Source: Bradyrhizobium archetypum
Lineage (GTDB): Bacteria > Pseudomonadota > Alphaproteobacteria > Rhizobiales > Xanthobacteraceae
Reading direction: 5' to 3'
Length of the DNA stretch: 64,000 nucleotides
NCBI RefSeq assembly: GCF_013114835.1
Contig: NZ_JAAVLW010000003.1
Coordinates: 186,001 to 250,000, forward strand
Shown one piece after another: positions 40,471-49,271 of the stretch (position 1 is the stretch's first letter; each line of letters starts with the position of its first letter). The position numbers were made by a program, and so were the translations under genes. The notes under the pieces were generated by a model. That model was not told where the DNA came from. It was given only the letters and a program-made list of their open reading frames with translations, and did not search any database.

Positions 40471-42102
40471 ATGGAAACGCTGCTGCTCCCGTTCTCGCCA
40501 CGCTACATCGTGCTCACGGTCTGCGCCGTGGTGACGGCGCTGCTGGTCGGTATCGGGATTTTCGACCATAACCCTAAAGTGTGGGAACTGCTGCTGGTGC
40601 CGATCGCGATTTTCGGCGCGCTCACGCTGCTTGGCATTCGGGATCTGCTGCAGAAGAACCATGCCGTTCTGCGCAACTATCCGATCTCGGCGCATATCCG
40701 CTTCCTCCTCGAAGAGATCAGGCCGGAGGTGCGGCAATACTTCTTCGAGAGCGAGAAGGACGGCATGCCGTTCTCCCGCGATACCCGCGCTCTGGTCTAT
40801 CAGCGTGCCAAGATGCAGCTCGACAAGCGGCCGTTCGGCACCCAGGAAGATGTCTATCGCGAGGGTTACGAATGGATGCATCATTCGGTGGCGCCGAAGG
40901 CGCGAAGCACCGCGGAATTCCGCGTCACCATTGGCGGCCCGGATTGCACCAAACCGTATTCGGCATCGGTCTTCAACATCTCGGCGATGAGTTTTGGCGC
41001 GCTCAGCCCCAACGCCGTGCGCGCGCTGAACATTGGTGCCAAGAAAGGTGGCTTCGCGCACGATACCGGTGAGGGCGGTGTCAGTCCCTATCATCGCGAA
41101 AATGGCGGCGACCTCATCTGGGAGATCGGCTCCGGCTATTTCGGCTGCCGCAATCGCGATGGCTCGTTTAACCCGAACGAATTTGCCCGCGTCGCGGCCG
41201 ATGGCCAGATCAAGATGGTTGAGCTCAAGATCAGCCAGGGCGCCAAGCCCGGACATGGCGGCGTGTTGCCGGCAGCCAAGGTGTCGGAGGAGATTTCCAA
41301 GATCAGGGGCGTCGCAATGGGCGAGGATTGCGTTTCGCCGGCCACCCATAGCGCGTTTTCGACGCCGCTTGAGATGATGGCATTCATCGGCGAAATGCGC
41401 CGGCTGTCCGGCGGCAAGCCGGCCGGGTTCAAGATGTGTATCGGCCACCCCTGGGAATTCCTGGCGATCTGCAAGGCAATGCTGGAGACCGGCATCTATC
41501 CGGATTTCATCGTCGTTGACGGCAATGAGGGCGGCACCGGCGCGGCGCCGCTGGAGTTCATGGATCACCTGGGCATGCCGATGCGCGAGGGCGTCAGTTT
41601 CGTCCACAACGCGTTGATCGGCATCAATGCGCGCGACCGCATCAAGATCGGCGCCGCCGGCAAGATCGCGACCGCCTTCGACATGGCGCGCGCCATGGCA
41701 ATCGGCGCCGACTGGTGCAATTCCGCGCGCGGATTCATGTTCGCGCTGGGCTGCATCCAGTCCTTGAGCTGCCACACCGACCGCTGTCCGACCGGCGTAT
41801 CCACGCAGGATTCTACCCGCGCCCGAGCGCTGGTGGTGCCACTCAAGACCGAGCGGGTCTACATGTACCATCATGCCACCCTGCACGCGCTGTCCGAGCT
41901 TCTCGCCGCCGCCGGCCTCGACCACCCGAAGCAACTACGGCCAATCCACTTCTCGAAGCGAACGTCGAACACCGAGGTGCTGTCATTCGCGAAACTGTAT
42001 CCGTCGCTGCGTCCGGGCGAGTTGATCGAAGGCACCCAGGATCCGCGCTTCCGCGATGCATGGGCGATGGCGCGCGCGGATTCGTTCCAGCCGGTGGGAT
42101 AA
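40471..42102 (+). CDS. Membrane-anchored FMN-binding glutamate-synthase-family protein
   Basis: 543 residues with GGGGGATTCC before ATG. Two N-terminal membrane segments (YIVLTVCAVVTALLVGIGIF and ELLLVPIAIFGALTLLGI) anchor a glutamate-synthase-type domain: SAMSFGALSPNAVRALNIGAKKGGFAHDTGEGGVSPYH binds FMN, followed by ISQGAKPGHGGVLPAAKVSEEI, IVVDGNEGGTGAAPLEF and the 3Fe-4S cysteines CIQSLSCHTDRCPTGVST. No glutaminase domain is present, so free-standing GOGAT activity is unlikely. Related stand-alone GltS-like proteins are annotated in many bacteria; their reaction is unknown. Confidence 0.9.
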   Translation: METLLLPFSPRYIVLTVCAVVTALLVGIGIFDHNPKVWELLLVPIAIFGALTLLGIRDLLQKNHAVLRNYPISAHIRFLLEEIRPEVRQYFFESEKDGMPFSRDTRALVYQRAKMQLDKRPFGTQEDVYREGYEWMHHSVAPKARSTAEFRVTIGGPDCTKPYSASVFNISAMSFGALSPNAVRALNIGAKKGGFAHDTGEGGVSPYHRENGGDLIWEIGSGYFGCRNRDGSFNPNEFARVAADGQIKMVELKISQGAKPGHGGVLPAAKVSEEISKIRGVAMGEDCVSPATHSAFSTPLEMMAFIGEMRRLSGGKPAGFKMCIGHPWEFLAICKAMLETGIYPDFIVVDGNEGGTGAAPLEFMDHLGMPMREGVSFVHNALIGINARDRIKIGAAGKIATAFDMARAMAIGADWCNSARGFMFALGCIQSLSCHTDRCPTGVSTQDSTRARALVVPLKTERVYMYHHATLHALSELLAAAGLDHPKQLRPIHFSKRTSNTEVLSFAKLYPSLRPGELIEGTQDPRFRDAWAMARADSFQPVG

Positions 42103-42200
42103 AAGATCCCGGCGGTTTCCCACGCCCTGTTGAATCTTGCCGGGATGGCTATCTGGTAAGGTTCTGCTGGCGCATGGAATGGAACCGCAAGAAAGCGATA

Positions 42201-43508
42201 ATGCTCACCTTTGAACTCGGGATCGTGACGATCCTGATCGTCACCAACGGCCTGCTTTCGATGTCGGAGCTGGCCATCGTGTCATCGCGGCCGGCACGGC
42301 TGGCGGCGCTCGCTGAAAAACACGTCAAAGGCTCGCGCCGGGCGCTGGCGCTGGCCTCTGATCACGGAAAGTTTCTTTCCACGGTGCAGATCGGCATCAC
42401 GCTGATCGGCGTGCTGTCAGGCGCGTTTTCCGGCGCCACGCTCGGCCAGCGTCTGAGCAGCCTGCTGGTCGGGGCCGGCTGGCCGCTAGGCGTGGCCGAT
42501 ACCATCGGCGTCGGCATCGTGGTGACCGCGATCACCTACGCGTCGCTGATCATCGGCGAGTTGGTGCCGAAGCAGATTGCCTTGCGCGACCCTGAATCGG
42601 TGGCGGTGCGAGTGGCGCCTTACATGATGCTGCTGGCGAGGATTTCGTTGCCAGCGGTCTGGCTTCTCGATCGGTCTGGCAAGGCGCTGTTGTGGCTATT
42701 GGGTCACCGCGGCGGGACTAGCGAGCGAGTGAGCGAGGATGAAATTCGCACGCTGGTCGTCGAAGCCGAGAATGCCGGGGTGCTCGAGCCCGGCGAAAAG
42801 GAAATGATCGCGGGCGTCATGCGCCTCGGCGATCTTCCGGTGGGCGCCGTCATGACACCGCGCCGCGAGGTGAGCATGATCAATCTGACCGACGACCTGC
42901 AAGCCATCCGCGCCGTGCTCGCGGCCAGCAGCCATTCCCGCTTGGTGGTGTTCGATCAGGCGGCCGATACCGCGGTCGGGATCGTCAGCGCCAGGGACAT
43001 GCTGGACCGCTGTCTGTCGGGACAGCCACTGGACATCGCAAAGCTGGTTCGTCCAGCTCCAGTCATTCCGGAATTTCTCGACGCGAGGGACGTCGTCGCC
43101 ATCCTGCGCGACTCCACCGTCCACATGGGACTGGTTCATGACGAATATGGCGGCTTCCAGGGCGTGGTAACCAGCGCCGACATTCTGGAATCGATCGTCG
43201 GCGGTTTTCACACGGAAGAGGGGCCGCCGGAGGCGGCGGCCGTCAGGCGCAATGACGGTTCGTATTTGATTTCGGGCTGGATGTCGGCCGTCGAGTTTGC
43301 GTCGCTGCTCAGGTTCGAGTTGCCGGCGTCGCGCCACTACCAGACGGTTGCCGGCTTCCTGCTCAACCGCTTCGGCCGGATACCCGACGTCGGCGATCAC
43401 ATCGAGGCGGAAGGCTGGCGCTTCGAGATCATCGATCTCGACGGCCGTCGCATCGACAAGGTGCTGGCCACGAGGATCAGCGACGCTTCGGTTCAGGTAG
43501 ACGCGTGA
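42201..43508 (+). CDS. DUF21/CBS/CorC_HlyC membrane protein (CNNM/hemolysin-C type)
   Basis: 435 residues from ATG at 42201; an in-frame ATG nine codons earlier (42174) is possible. DUF21 membrane domain covers about 1-180 with several helices (IVTILIVTNGLLSMSELAIVSSR, FLSTVQIGITLIGVLSGAFSG, VVTAITYASLIIGELVPKQIA). A CBS pair follows (about 200-320; VMTPRREVSMINL...HSRLVVFDQAADTAVGIVSARD and DSTVHMGLVHDEYGGFQGVVTSADIL), then the CorC_HlyC domain with FLLNRFGRIPDVGDHIEAEGWRFEIIDLDGRRIDKVLATR. The family includes Mg/Co efflux and ion-homeostasis proteins; the hemolysin name is historical. Confidence 0.92.
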   Translation: MLTFELGIVTILIVTNGLLSMSELAIVSSRPARLAALAEKHVKGSRRALALASDHGKFLSTVQIGITLIGVLSGAFSGATLGQRLSSLLVGAGWPLGVADTIGVGIVVTAITYASLIIGELVPKQIALRDPESVAVRVAPYMMLLARISLPAVWLLDRSGKALLWLLGHRGGTSERVSEDEIRTLVVEAENAGVLEPGEKEMIAGVMRLGDLPVGAVMTPRREVSMINLTDDLQAIRAVLAASSHSRLVVFDQAADTAVGIVSARDMLDRCLSGQPLDIAKLVRPAPVIPEFLDARDVVAILRDSTVHMGLVHDEYGGFQGVVTSADILESIVGGFHTEEGPPEAAAVRRNDGSYLISGWMSAVEFASLLRFELPASRHYQTVAGFLLNRFGRIPDVGDHIEAEGWRFEIIDLDGRRIDKVLATRISDASVQVDA

Positions 43509-43574
43509 GTGGCTGCGCAGCCGGATGCGCATCGTCCAATGTCGTCCTGCGTGCGCAAGGACGACGAAGAGCTT

Positions 43575-45653
43575 CTAAAACTCCCCGTGCAGCCTTCCCG
43601 AAAACACGTGAACCGGGCCGCGGTCGGCGTTGTAGGCGGGATTGGTGACGAACTGGTAGTCCGCCGTCAGCGTGATCTGCTTGGTGAGCGCATAGGCGTA
43701 GTAGGTTTCCAGGATGCGCTCCTTGCGGTAATTGAGCTGTCCGTCGCCGATCAGGGGGCCGAGCCCGCCGGCCGCGATGAAGTCGCGATGATCGCGCGAC
43801 AGCGCGTTGATCGCGCCGGCAATGCCGATGGTATCGTCGGGCCTGCCCCATGCGGTGCCCCTGATCGAGGTGCCGAGCGAGAGCGAGGCATCGATGTCGG
43901 TGAACGACATGATCTCGGTCTTGCCGTTGTTCCAGCTCCAGCGGCCGAACAGGCCGATATCGTCCGTGACTGACTGTTCGACGTTGAAGACGTAGCCGTA
44001 TTTGAGGCGGCCGGTGCGCGTCAGCGAAATATCGAGATTGAGCGCCGGATCGTTCAGCGTGTCGCGATAGCTGCCGGAATTGGCGCTGCTCACCCACCCG
44101 ATGGTGCGCAGCTTGCCCGGACGGGAGAACAGCTGATAGCGCGTCTCCAGTTCGGCCACATACTGACCGCGGCGGAAGACCTGCGTATCGAAATTGTTGG
44201 AGTTGGAGACCGCGCCGATCATGAAATAGCCGCCGCGCAACGCCCATTGCTTCTGGTTCAGTTCGGCGGTCACGCCGTAGGTCAGTCCGAGCCGGTCGGC
44301 GGCATAGTCGAAGGCGCCGGGCGCCCAGATCGACCAGTTCATGAAATCACGGCGGGTATCCTTGGCGTAGGAATTGCCGTCAAAGACGTCGCCGACCGAG
44401 AACTTGCCGGCCTGCAGCGTCAGCCGGTTGACGTCGACCTTGCCGGCAAGCTGCTGCTGGCCACTGGCCAGCTCCTCCTGCTCGCCGCCGAATCCGAAGG
44501 TCTGCCGCACATAGAGCCGCGAGGTGTTGTAGTGCGGGTAGGGGAAGTTCGACTTCTGCGCCTCGCCGCTGGGAAAGCCGGCGACGCCGACGGTGTCGCT
44601 GAGGCCAAATCCCTGCAGCAGTTCGGGATTGTAATAGACCTCGCCGCCTTCCCAGAGCCGGGCGTTCAGGTAGAGGCTGTTGCTCCAGGTGGCCTGTGCC
44701 TGCCGCGCCGGCGTGAGGCTGTTGGTGCCGGTATAGGGTGCGCGGAATGCCGGATAGCCCTGGCCGAGATAGGTGGTCTGGCCGTGAATCTCCCAGCGGT
44801 CGGATTCCGGATCGGTCAGGTCGGTGTTCGGCGTCCAGGTCTTCGATCCCGGCCAATCGACTTTGCGGTTGAGTCCGATGCGGACCTGCTGGAAATCGAG
44901 AGTCGAGCTGTGTTCTGCCCCCGAAGGAAAGCGCACATCGGCGCGATCGAACTGGCTGTAGAGATATTCGAGCCTGACGCTCCAGTGCGGCGCAAAGGCA
45001 TATTCCACGCCCGCGCCTGCGGCCCAGCCGGGCCGGACATTGATGTGCTTCTGGTCGGGGCCGACGTCGGGCGTGTTGGTGAAACGCTCGCCGGCAAAGG
45101 CGAAGCCGCCGGTGGCGTAGAGCAGCCAATGGCCGCTGGCAAAGCCAAGGCGGCCCCGCACGGTGCCGGCATAATCCAGTTTCTCGACGACTTCGGAGCG
45201 AGCGCCCGTGAGCGTCGAGACGATGGAGTTGGAGGCAATGTAGTTCGGAAAGGTCAGGTCGGCTTCGACGCCGAGCACGACGCCGGAAGGCAGGTGCGCA
45301 TTGTAGCCGGCTTGCACGCCGCCGATCGGACCGCTGAAGACGCTGTTGGTGGAAACCGCAACTGGATCCGACAGCACCGCATTGGAGGAGCCACGGCCAT
45401 AGCCGGTGTGGCCGCCAACATAAAAGCCGCTCCAATCGAACGCCGGGCGAAGATAGGGCGCCTTCAGCGGCATGTCGGCCGCCAGCGCCGGGCTGCCGAG
45501 CGCCAGCGCACTGATCGCGGCGCCTGCCAGCGCATGTTCCAGGGATCGGTGGTTGCGGTTCACGGTTCGGATATTCCCGGCGCGACCCGTATGGTCGCTA
45601 CCCATCACGGCAGATTCGAACATCTGCCGCCACCCACCAAATGAAGTCATCAA
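43575..45653 (-). CDS. Double-barrel outer-membrane protein: Omp25-type barrel fused to an OprB-type carbohydrate porin
   Basis: 692 residues in the longest frame; ATG codons at 45623 and 45605 or a GTG at 45563 could be the real start, since none has a strong site. The signal is ALAGAAISALALGSPALA (residues 41-58). Residues about 71-263 form an eight-strand barrel of the rhizobial Omp25/31 type (FDWSGFYVGGHTGYGRG ... WSVRLEYLYSQFD ... LDFQQVRIGLNRKVDW). Residues about 284-692 are an OprB-type carbohydrate-selective porin (SDRWEIHGQTTYLGQGYPAF, LWEGGEVYYNPELLQGFGLSDTVGVAGFPSGEAQK, ILETYYAYALTKQITLTADYQFV). A Fur-like palindrome lies 78 bases upstream. The barrels are usually separate proteins. 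Confidence 0.85.
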   Translation of the reverse strand: MMTSFGGWRQMFESAVMGSDHTGRAGNIRTVNRNHRSLEHALAGAAISALALGSPALAADMPLKAPYLRPAFDWSGFYVGGHTGYGRGSSNAVLSDPVAVSTNSVFSGPIGGVQAGYNAHLPSGVVLGVEADLTFPNYIASNSIVSTLTGARSEVVEKLDYAGTVRGRLGFASGHWLLYATGGFAFAGERFTNTPDVGPDQKHINVRPGWAAGAGVEYAFAPHWSVRLEYLYSQFDRADVRFPSGAEHSSTLDFQQVRIGLNRKVDWPGSKTWTPNTDLTDPESDRWEIHGQTTYLGQGYPAFRAPYTGTNSLTPARQAQATWSNSLYLNARLWEGGEVYYNPELLQGFGLSDTVGVAGFPSGEAQKSNFPYPHYNTSRLYVRQTFGFGGEQEELASGQQQLAGKVDVNRLTLQAGKFSVGDVFDGNSYAKDTRRDFMNWSIWAPGAFDYAADRLGLTYGVTAELNQKQWALRGGYFMIGAVSNSNNFDTQVFRRGQYVAELETRYQLFSRPGKLRTIGWVSSANSGSYRDTLNDPALNLDISLTRTGRLKYGYVFNVEQSVTDDIGLFGRWSWNNGKTEIMSFTDIDASLSLGTSIRGTAWGRPDDTIGIAGAINALSRDHRDFIAAGGLGPLIGDGQLNYRKERILETYYAYALTKQITLTADYQFVTNPAYNADRGPVHVFSGRLHGEF

Positions 45654-45730
45654 CCCGTCGCCACCAAATTCCGGCAGTTCCTCCCTGCTGGCCCTCAGAC
45701 CCGGAGTATCCGCCGCTTTATCGAACCTTT

Positions 45731-45749
45731 ATTGCGAATAATTCGCAAT
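45731..45749. promoter_or_regulatory. Fur-like palindrome upstream of the porin gene
   Basis: ATTGCGAATAATTCGCAAT is a perfect 9-1-9 palindrome, with the 7-1-7 layout (TGCGAAT-A-ATTCGCA) of Fur-family boxes. The spacing to the porin start (about 80 bases) fits a promoter site. Fur, Mur or another family member could bind; the assignment is inferred. Confidence 0.6.
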
Positions 45750-45901
45750 AGCAAGAACGGAGCTTCAGCTACAGTTCAATGACACCGTTGCGTGACGTGG
45801 CTGCAACAACGTCCGTTCCGGCAGATCGCTGACAGGGTGTTCGGAGAGATGGCTGACACGTTGCTGTGCGGTTGCGAGACGCCGATGGCGAGGCCGCGCG
45901 T

Positions 45902-45938
45902 AAAAAGGTGACCCGCCCGGGGGGACAGCCGGGCGGGT
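45902..45938 (-). terminator. Rho-independent terminator on the minus strand
   Basis: Stem ACCCGCCCGG / CCGGGCGGGT (10 bases, perfect) with an eight-base loop, followed on the minus strand by CACCTTTTTA. It lies downstream of the small gene at 46067 and ends its transcript before the porin promoter. Confidence 0.85.
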
Positions 45939-46066
45939 CGGGTACGGCACGGGGTGGATGAGGCGCCCGTGCCGGACGCAGATCCACGAGAAGCGTTTTC
46001 AGGGTCTGAAGTGGTTTGCTTGGAAAGAAATCGCTTCTCAAACAGCAACCAAGTCAGCCGCAGAAA

Positions 46067-46324
46067 TCAGTAGGCGCAGGTGCGGACGCGGCCGATGTAG
46101 TTGCCGAACGCGTCGTACTGACGAACCCAGCCGCAGCGGCGATAGCCGTCGTAGTAGTAGTGGGGGCCCGAAGCTGCGATGGCAGTGCCGACGATGGCTG
46201 CGCCAACGAGGCCGGCTCCGACGCCCCAGTGCAGCGGCTTGGCTTGAGCCTGTGTGGACGCCATGCCGCCGGTAACGGCAAGGGTAGCGAGAGCGAGCGC
46301 GGCGAACTTGGTCTTGATCGACAT
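46067..46324 (-). CDS. Small secreted glycine/tyrosine-rich protein, unknown function
   Basis: 85 residues from MSIKTKFAALALATLAVTGGMASTQAQA, a classical signal peptide with GGAGACTTCC upstream. The mature protein is short: HWGVGAGLVGAAIVGTAIAAS (a hydrophobic stretch) then a C-terminal YYYDGYRRCGWVRQYDAFGNYIGRVRTCAY with two cysteines. The C-terminal CGWVRQYDAFGNYIGRVRTC pattern is a recurring motif of small rhizobial exported proteins. No function is known. A strong terminator lies just downstream. Confidence 0.75.
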   Translation of the reverse strand: MSIKTKFAALALATLAVTGGMASTQAQAKPLHWGVGAGLVGAAIVGTAIAASGPHYYYDGYRRCGWVRQYDAFGNYIGRVRTCAY

Positions 46325-46478
46325 GGAAGTCTCCATCCTTGTGTTAAGCGGCCCATTGTGGTCCGCATGCCCAGTTGGACGGAGCACGTTGAAAGGCGGT
46401 TCGAGGCGACGGCCGGAAATATGATTTCGTCGATTATTTCTTCAACATTTCAGATAGTTACGGAAATAAATCGCGATT

Positions 46479-47288
46479 CTATGCTTTACGAAGAAATAAT
46501 TCCGGATCGAATTTGTCGATGTCATCGAGCAATTCGCAGAACGCGCGCGCGCCGTGATCGAGCAGTTGTTCGCCCTTCCCCGCAGTGGCCTTGGTGGCGT
46601 CGCCGACCGCGCCGCTTTCGTTGAGGTCCTGCGCCTGCCAGGCGAAGGGGACCGGCCGATGCGCCGAGAGCCAGCGAAATTTCTGCTCCATCGCGATGCT
46701 GGCCGGGCGAAAATCAGCGATTGCATCCTTGCGCACGGTGTGCGGGTAGCGCGCCAGCATGATCGATGTCTCGACCGCGCCGCCATGGATACCGTGGCGA
46801 ATTTCTTCCGCGGAAAATAATCCATCCGGCGCGCCGAAGCGCGACCAGCTCGTGGTGACGACGAGAAGCTTGTGATGCGCGCGCAGATCCTGCGCCACCA
46901 GCGACATCGCCGCGCTGTTGCCGCCATGGCTCGTCACCATCACAAGCTTGCGGATGCCGGTTCGCGCGACTTTCTCGCCGATCGTCGTCCATTCTTTTAG
47001 CGCCACGTCGGTCGGCAGCGTCACCGTGCCGGGAAAATCGATATGCTCGGTGGAAATGCCGATCCGCTGCGGCGGCAGGAAGGTGACCGGGAGCGCGACG
47101 GGCAATAGCTCACGCACCCGCGCCAGATAGGCTTCGCCGATCAGGACGTCGGTTTCCAGCGGCAGATGCGGGCCGTGCTGCTCGGTTGCCGCCAGCGGCA
47201 GCACCGCAATCCAGCGCGCGGCATCGGCTTTGCGGATGTCGGGCCAGTGGATGTCGGCCCAGTCGCGGGGCGGAACGGTTGAAGCCAT
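46479..47288 (-). CDS. Creatininase-family amidohydrolase
   Basis: 269 residues from MASTVPPRDWADIHWPDI; an in-frame ATG 22 codons upstream (47354) overlaps the divergent operon's leader and is less likely. Metal-site motifs of the family: LPLAATEQHGPHLPLETDVLI (the E and H ligands), DFPGTVTLP, then TSHGGNSAAMSLVAQDL, and GAVETSIMLARYP. Family members hydrolyse cyclic amides (creatinine) or formamides, and one branch acts in cofactor synthesis (MftE-like, ArfB-like). Divergent from an ABC importer with a D-2-hydroxyacid dehydrogenase. It may process the imported compound. Confidence 0.9.
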   Translation of the reverse strand: MASTVPPRDWADIHWPDIRKADAARWIAVLPLAATEQHGPHLPLETDVLIGEAYLARVRELLPVALPVTFLPPQRIGISTEHIDFPGTVTLPTDVALKEWTTIGEKVARTGIRKLVMVTSHGGNSAAMSLVAQDLRAHHKLLVVTTSWSRFGAPDGLFSAEEIRHGIHGGAVETSIMLARYPHTVRKDAIADFRPASIAMEQKFRWLSAHRPVPFAWQAQDLNESGAVGDATKATAGKGEQLLDHGARAFCELLDDIDKFDPELFLRKA

Positions 47289-47432
47289 CGAGCGAAGCGT
47301 TTCTTTGGATGAATTTGCAGGGTAGTTTGTTAGATAGTCCGGGAATTGATCCAATTTGCGGATAAACCGGTGGGACGATATCCACGTCCACTGTCTCCCA
47401 TCATGGGCCAGAACGATCGACGGAGTCCAACC

Positions 47433-48452
47433 ATGAAACGGGCCTTTTTGCCGCGAGCGTTAACTGCAGCTCTTCTGGCGCTGGCTGCGGGGCTGATGCC
47501 TGCGCGCGCCGAAACCCTCGACAAGGTGTCGTTCGGAACCAACTGGGTTGCGGAAGCCGAACATGGCGGTTTCTTCCAGGCGGTTGCCGACGGCACCTAC
47601 CAGAAATACGGCCTCGACGTCACCATCGTTCCCGGCGGCCCCAACACCAACAACCGCATGCTGCTGACCGCCGGCAAGCTCGATTTCTTCATGAGCGCGA
47701 ATACGCTGCAATCATTTGACGCCGTCGCCAACAACGTGCCGCTGATTGCGGTCGCCGCGATCTTCCAGAAGGATCCGCAGGTATTCCTCACCCACCCGGA
47801 GACCAGGATTGCGAAACTCGAAGATCTCAAGCCGCTGACGCTGCTGGTCTCCAAGGAAGGTGTCGCGAGCTACTTCCAGTGGCTGAAGTCCGAATACGGG
47901 TTCAGCGAAAGCAAGGTGAAGCCCTACACCTTCAATCCGCAGCCCTTTATCGTCAACAAGCAGAGCGCGATGCAGGGCTATGTCACGTCCGAGCCCTACG
48001 CTGTCGAGAAGGCCGCAGGCTTCAAGCCGGGCGTGATCCTGCTCGCCGATCACGGCTTCAACGCCTATTCGACGCTGATCGAGACCCGCCGCGAGATCGT
48101 CGACAAGAAACCCGACCTCGTGCAGCGCTTCGTCGATGCCTCCGTCGTCGGCTGGTACAACTACCTCTACGGCGACAATTCGGCCGGCAACGAGATGATC
48201 AAGAAGATCAACCCGGAGATGACCGACGAGCTGCTGAGCTATTCCGTCGCCAAGATGAAGGAATACGGCATCGTCGATTCCGGCGATACGTTGCGCGATG
48301 GCATCGGCGCCATGACTGACGCGCGCGTGGCGAGCTTCTTCGACAAGATGGTACGGGCCGGCGTGGTTCGCCGCGATATCGACTTCCGTCAGGCCTATAC
48401 GCTCCGCTTCGTCAACAAGGGCGTCGGGCTCGACCTGCGGCCGAAGAACTGA
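47433..48452 (+). CDS. ABC transporter substrate-binding protein (NMT1/THI5-like)
   Basis: 339 residues from MKRAFLPRALTAALLALAAGLMPARA, a Sec signal, with CGGAG upstream. The frame is open to 47346 but without a site. Mature protein marks: VSFGTNWVAEAEHGGFFQAVADGTYQKYGLDVTIVPGGPNTNNRMLLTAGKLDFFMSANT, and LKPLTLLVSKEGVASYFQWLKSEYGFSE. Starts a five-gene run of overlapping genes. No TPP-riboswitch-like leader was seen, so thiamine-precursor uptake is not supported. Confidence 0.92.
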   Translation: MKRAFLPRALTAALLALAAGLMPARAETLDKVSFGTNWVAEAEHGGFFQAVADGTYQKYGLDVTIVPGGPNTNNRMLLTAGKLDFFMSANTLQSFDAVANNVPLIAVAAIFQKDPQVFLTHPETRIAKLEDLKPLTLLVSKEGVASYFQWLKSEYGFSESKVKPYTFNPQPFIVNKQSAMQGYVTSEPYAVEKAAGFKPGVILLADHGFNAYSTLIETRREIVDKKPDLVQRFVDASVVGWYNYLYGDNSAGNEMIKKINPEMTDELLSYSVAKMKEYGIVDSGDTLRDGIGAMTDARVASFFDKMVRAGVVRRDIDFRQAYTLRFVNKGVGLDLRPKN

Positions 48453-48458
48453 GGCAAG

Positions 48459-49271
48459 ATGGCCGGGCCCGTTGTGTCCGAAACGGATATCGATGCGGCG
48501 GGCCTAGCGGTGCGCCTGCGCGCCGTAACCAAGATCTATCACAGCGGCGTGACGGCGCTCGGACCGCTCGACCTCGAGGTCGCAAAGGGCCAATTCGTTT
48601 CACTGCTCGGGCCTTCCGGCTGCGGAAAGTCGACCGCGCTGCGGCTGATCGCGGGACTGGCCGCGCCGAGCGCGGGCAGGGTGGACGTTTCCCATCGCGC
48701 CAGCAAGGCGGACGGGTGCCATCCCATAGGTTTTGTGTTTCAGGAGCCCACCTTGATGCCGTGGGCGAGCGTGCGTGAAAATGTGCGCCTGCCGCTGAAG
48801 CTGGCGCACGTGACGGCGACTGAGGCCGACCGGCGCATTGCGGAGGCGCTGGCGCTGGTCGATCTTTGCGAATTTGCCGATGCATATCCGCGCGAATTGT
48901 CCGGCGGCATGAAGATGCGGGTCTCGCTGGCACGCGCGCTCGTGACCGACCCGGATATTCTCCTGCTCGACGAGCCGTTCGCTGCGCTCGACGAGATCAC
49001 GCGCTTTCGGCTTAACAACGACCTGCTGGCGCTGTGGCGCAAGCTGCACAAGACCATCATTTTCGTCACCCATTCGGTGTTCGAGTCGGTCTACCTGTCG
49101 CAGCGGGTGATCGTGATGACGGCGCGGCCGGGCCGCTTGGCACGCGAGTTTCGCATCGCAACGGTAGAGCCGCGGGGCGAGGAGTTCCGCACCTCGGTCG
49201 ACTATGTCGCTTACTGCCGCGAGGTCTCGAGCGCCCTGGCGCCTTCCTATTCGGGACAACGCGGAGCATGA
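48459..49271 (+). CDS. ABC transporter ATP-binding protein
   Basis: 270 residues. Walker A GPSGCGKST at 51-59, Q-loop GFVFQEPTLMPWASV, signature LSGGMKMRVSLA, Walker B ILLLDEPFAALDE and H-loop FVTHSVFESV. TauB/SsuB-type ATPase. Its last bases (ATGA) overlap the permease start. Confidence 0.93.
   Translation: MAGPVVSETDIDAAGLAVRLRAVTKIYHSGVTALGPLDLEVAKGQFVSLLGPSGCGKSTALRLIAGLAAPSAGRVDVSHRASKADGCHPIGFVFQEPTLMPWASVRENVRLPLKLAHVTATEADRRIAEALALVDLCEFADAYPRELSGGMKMRVSLARALVTDPDILLLDEPFAALDEITRFRLNNDLLALWRKLHKTIIFVTHSVFESVYLSQRVIVMTARPGRLAREFRIATVEPRGEEFRTSVDYVAYCREVSSALAPSYSGQRGA

Larger units (their letters stand above)
45654..46066. other. Gene-free region with palindrome and terminator
   Basis: 413 bases between the porin gene and the small secreted-protein gene, both reading left. 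It holds the Fur-like palindrome (45731-45749) near the porin and a strong minus-strand terminator (45902-45938) downstream of the small gene. Short open frames here have no ribosome sites and no recognisable product. Confidence 0.6.

Noticed and set aside
42174..42200. ATG at 42174 as start of the CBS/DUF21 gene
   Set aside because: The nine extra residues are charged and precede the conserved membrane segment; 42201 fits the family better, though neither has a strong ribosome site.
47289..47432. A possible TPP riboswitch before the THI5-like binding protein
   Set aside because: No CTGAGA-type thi-box or matching helices are visible in the leader.
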